A DNA stretch of 64,000 bases, taken from assembly GCF_024343615.1 (NCBI RefSeq), contig NZ_RJUB01000009.1, positions 18,863-82,862 on the forward strand. Direction: 5' to 3'. The DNA is from Ferruginibacter sp. HRS2-29. GTDB taxonomy: Bacteria > Bacteroidota > Bacteroidia > Chitinophagales > Chitinophagaceae. The translations under genes and the position numbers were made by a program. The notes under the pieces are model-generated. The model worked only from the letters and a program-made list of their open reading frames with translations, made no database searches and had not been told where the DNA came from. Shown piece after piece: positions 62,353-64,000 of the stretch (positions are counted from its first letter, which is position 1; each line of letters opens with the position of its first letter).

Positions 62353-62992
62353 ATTTCCCTCCTTTCAATTCTTTCTGCAAAGTTTCCAGTTCTTCCCATT
62401 TAGCTGCCGCCGCAAGCTTGGCTTGTTTTGGCCAGCTTGCCGGAACATGCACATTGAATTTCGGGCCGGCAGCATCCAGTATTTCTTTCAGCTTTTTTGC
62501 CGACGCTTTGGACAACTGCGAATAAGTAAGAATACCGTTTTTATTGAGCAGGGTAGCGATCTGTTTGCCGATACCTTCAATTTTTGTAAGATCCGCTTTT
62601 TCTACCGAAGGCGCTGGGGTAGCTTTTTTTGCAGGAGCCGCTTTTTTAGCCACTGCTTTCTTTGGTGTTGCCTTTTTTATCACCGGGGTATCGGTCACTG
62701 TTTCGGCTTGTTCCGTAACATGGATCACACAGTTTTCGATGAACATTCCTTCCGCCGCTGAATAAGAATGCGCCCTGTCGTCATTTTCCCACCTGCCATC
62801 ATTGAGCAGGTAACGATATTGATATGTTTGTCCCGGTTGCAGGGAAATGGTGGTCTGCAACGAGCCATCTTCAGTCAATTCGAGCGGAAAACCCAGTTCG
62901 GCATTCCAGTTATTGAAATCGCCCAGCAATAATCCGCCGGTAGCGTGTTGAACGATATAGTTGGGCAGTAAAAAAGTTACTTGTGTAGACAT
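62351..62992 (-). CDS. CBM48-like domain fused to a helix-hairpin-helix tail
   Basis: Protein of 213 aa from the ATG at 62992 (a longer start at 63022 is possible). The N-terminal domain (about 1-95) is an E-set/CBM48-type glycogen-binding fold, with LLLGDFNNWN, PGQTYQYRYLLNDGRWENDD and NCVIHV. A Lys/Ala/Pro linker (about 105-130, KKATPKKAVAKKAAPAKKA) follows, then a HhH-type domain (about 135-213): LTKIEGIGKQIATLLNKNGI and YSQLSKASAKKLKEILDAAG. This pairs a carbohydrate-type domain with a DNA- or RNA-binding-like tail; the function is unknown. Confidence 0.82.
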   Translation of the reverse strand: MSTQVTFLLPNYIVQHATGGLLLGDFNNWNAELGFPLELTEDGSLQTTISLQPGQTYQYRYLLNDGRWENDDRAHSYSAAEGMFIENCVIHVTEQAETVTDTPVIKKATPKKAVAKKAAPAKKATPAPSVEKADLTKIEGIGKQIATLLNKNGILTYSQLSKASAKKLKEILDAAGPKFNVHVPASWPKQAKLAAAAKWEELETLQKELKGGK

Positions 62993-63089
62993 GCGTTTGT
63001 GTTTAATTGTGTATCTGGTCAATACGGTTAAATAATAAGCCCATAAACGGCTAGTTTATGGGCTTACAGCAGGTGCAAATATAGTTAAT

Positions 63090-63163
63090 TACGAATTAAG
63101 AATTACGAATTACGAATTGCAATCTTCGTATCATTCGTAATTCGTAATTTTTAATTCGTAATT
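63090..63163. repeat. Word element class B, two arms
   Basis: Arm 1 (63089-63118) has ATTACGAATTAAGAATTAC and ATTACGAATT. Arm 2 (63131-63163) has CATTCGTAATTCGTAATT and TTAATTCGTAATTGAT. The loop is 13 nt. Arm 2 encodes the Thr-Asn-stop end of the PPOX gene. Confidence 0.88.
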
Positions 63164-63693
63164 GATTCCAGTTTTCCTTCTATCGAATCGTCCATTGTTT
63201 TCCCCACGATAGCCCCGGCAACAGTTTTGAGGAATGCCACGGCATTGCCATGTTTATTGTCCCAATAGTAACCTTCCAGCGGTTTCACTTCTATCACCGC
63301 GATGCGGGGATCATCCTGTCCTTCGGTAAACCAGGTCTTGAGCATAGGTTCCCACAGCTCTGCGATCTTCGCTTTGTCGGCCGTAAGTTTGGCTGTAGCG
63401 CCCAGGCTCAGGAAATCCGAATAGGAAGATCCCTGGAACAGCAGGTGCACGCGGGAATCGGCCTTGATATCGCTGTAAATATGACTGTCGTTGGCACACA
63501 GGAACCACAATGTTCCGTCGTCGTCGGTAACCTGCACTGACATCGGGCGCACGTGCAGCGGACTGGTTTCCTGAAGTTTTGTAATGAAATGACAGGTATT
63601 CTTGTTCGAAAGTTCTTTGATCTTTTTGGCCGCATCCGTACCTCTAAGGTCTTCATGGTTATTTTCTTCCTGTTGTTGATTGATACTGTTCAT
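63151..63693 (-). CDS. Pyridoxamine 5'-phosphate oxidase-fold protein
   Basis: Split-barrel flavin-binding-type protein of 180 aa from the ATG at 63693 (an upstream start at 63813 would run through repeat DNA and is rejected). TSPLHVRPMSVQVTDDDGTLWFLCANDSHIYSDIKADSRVHLLFQG shows the general-stress-protein 26-like pattern, and WFTEGQDDPRIAVIEVKPLEGYYWD is near the end. Probably binds FMN or F420-type cofactor or haem; substrate unknown. Its end ITN and stop are made by a class B word. Confidence 0.87.
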   Translation of the reverse strand: MNSINQQQEENNHEDLRGTDAAKKIKELSNKNTCHFITKLQETSPLHVRPMSVQVTDDDGTLWFLCANDSHIYSDIKADSRVHLLFQGSSYSDFLSLGATAKLTADKAKIAELWEPMLKTWFTEGQDDPRIAVIEVKPLEGYYWDNKHGNAVAFLKTVAGAIVGKTMDDSIEGKLESITN

Positions 63694-63751
63694 GTGTTTG
63701 GTTTTAATTGATTCACTTTTTGTTCGTTGAATAAATCCAAACATCGTTCCG

Positions 63752-63808
63752 AAAACCCCGGAGGTTTTAAAAACATAAACCCCGGAGGTTTTGGAAACCT
63801 CCGGGGTT
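63752..63808. repeat. Class L word element between divergent gene and tRNA
   Basis: AAACCCCGGAGGTTTT at 63753-63768 and again at 63776-63791, the second facing GGAAACCTCCGGGGTTT at 63793-63809, forming a strong hairpin. Confidence 0.88.
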
Positions 63809-63878
63809 TGCACTCAAATCCTAACATCCTCATACAAAATGCGTTGCAATAAAAAAAATAAAAAAGAAGTAACAATTT

Positions 63879-63910
63879 TTTGTTCTACAAAATTTGAACC
63901 CTTACTTTTG
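63879..63910 (+). promoter_or_regulatory. Promoter of tRNA-Ser
   Basis: TTTG (63879-63882), 20 nt, TACTTTTG (63903-63910). This is an exact match to the Bacteroidota vegetative promoter. Transcription would start within a few bases of the tRNA 5' end, so the precursor has almost no leader. Confidence 0.8.
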
Positions 63911-63914
63911 CCGC

Positions 63915-64000
63915 GGAGAGCTGGCAGAGTGGTCGATTGCGGCAGTCTTGAAAACTGTTGACTGTTACAGGTCCGGGGGTTCGAATCCCTCGCTCTCCGC
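63915..64000 (+). tRNA. tRNA-Ser (anticodon UGA)
   Basis: GGAGAGC (63915-63921) pairs with GCTCTCC (63992-63998) as the acceptor stem. The anticodon arm has CAGTC, loop TTGAAA and ACTG, with anticodon TGA reading UCA-type serine codons. A long variable arm (GTTGACTGTTAC) and a T arm (GGGGGTTCGAATCCC) follow. The discriminator is G63999. The window stops at the first base of a possible CCA, so 3' processing cannot be checked. Confidence 0.93.

Noticed and set aside
63694..63813. Extended N-terminus of the PPOX gene
   Set aside because: The added residues are encoded by class L repeat DNA and look like repeat translation.

Overview
The window looks like chromosomal DNA of a Bacteroidota bacterium, most likely of the order Chitinophagales (family Chitinophagaceae). 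The signs are a type IX secretion (Por) C-terminal sorting domain, many SPII lipoproteins and short N-terminal signal peptides ending in AQ, promoters of the phylum's TTTG-N19-21-TAnnTTTG type with no clear Shine-Dalgarno sequences, a YpdA-type bacillithiol disulfide reductase, DUF4397, DUF4199 and GLPGLI-like proteins, and an ECF sigma operon ending in a putative outer-membrane barrel. The taxonomic call is an inference from gene content. There is no phage, insertion sequence, CRISPR array, plasmid origin or secretion cluster.

Layout. 0.2-10.7 kb: GH31 glucosidase, prmA, plsY, a periplasmic M48 protease, a YdeI/OmdA-type protein, dnaG, a TPR protein and a GLPGLI/DUF4412-like protein. 11-16.2 kb: smc, a DMT-type membrane protein and a YCF48-like protein. 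16.4-21.4 kb: a histidine-utilisation cluster, hutH and hutU, with two paralogous lipoproteins between them. 21.5-33.5 kb: SNF2 helicase, GlxA-type AraC regulator, two tandem DinB-fold proteins, cupin, YpdA, MFS, lactonase and GH13. 33.7-39.9 kb: OmpA lipoprotein, pepD, a three-gene ECF sigma operon and membrane proteins. 40.2-51.1 kb: lipoproteins, yceI, an NlpC/P60 hydrolase, an M1 peptidase, a dipeptide-type binding protein, a two-haem cytochrome c, a large T9SS cargo protein and msrA. 51.4-58.0 kb (minus strand): a heptose and glycosyltransferase group (gmhB-like, gmhA, GT4, GT2), DUF4199 and a dihydroorotase homologue that lacks the metal ligands. 58.2-64.0 kb: SDR, LytTR regulator, cysM, a CBM48-HhH fusion, a PPOX-fold protein and tRNA-Ser(UGA).

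The most unusual content lies between the genes. About 35 intergenic spots carry short iterated 'words' (for example GGTTGAA, TTAAGAA, AATTCGTGT, ATTACGA, GGATAAT, AATAATGA, ATGATCT, CCGCAGAG, CCCCGGAGG). The same word usually returns as its reverse complement in a second arm, so most intergenic gaps can fold into a long stem. The same dozen or so words recur at unrelated loci. Many arms touch the stop codon, and in several genes they supply the last codons: unrelated proteins end in IKN, ITN, NNE, YDL, VEG, ISE or NP for this reason. Some elements enclose an ordinary intrinsic terminator, some are nested palindromes of 250 bases or more, and others have become tandem arrays. I know no named family that fits, and I consider this the window's main candidate for an undescribed system.
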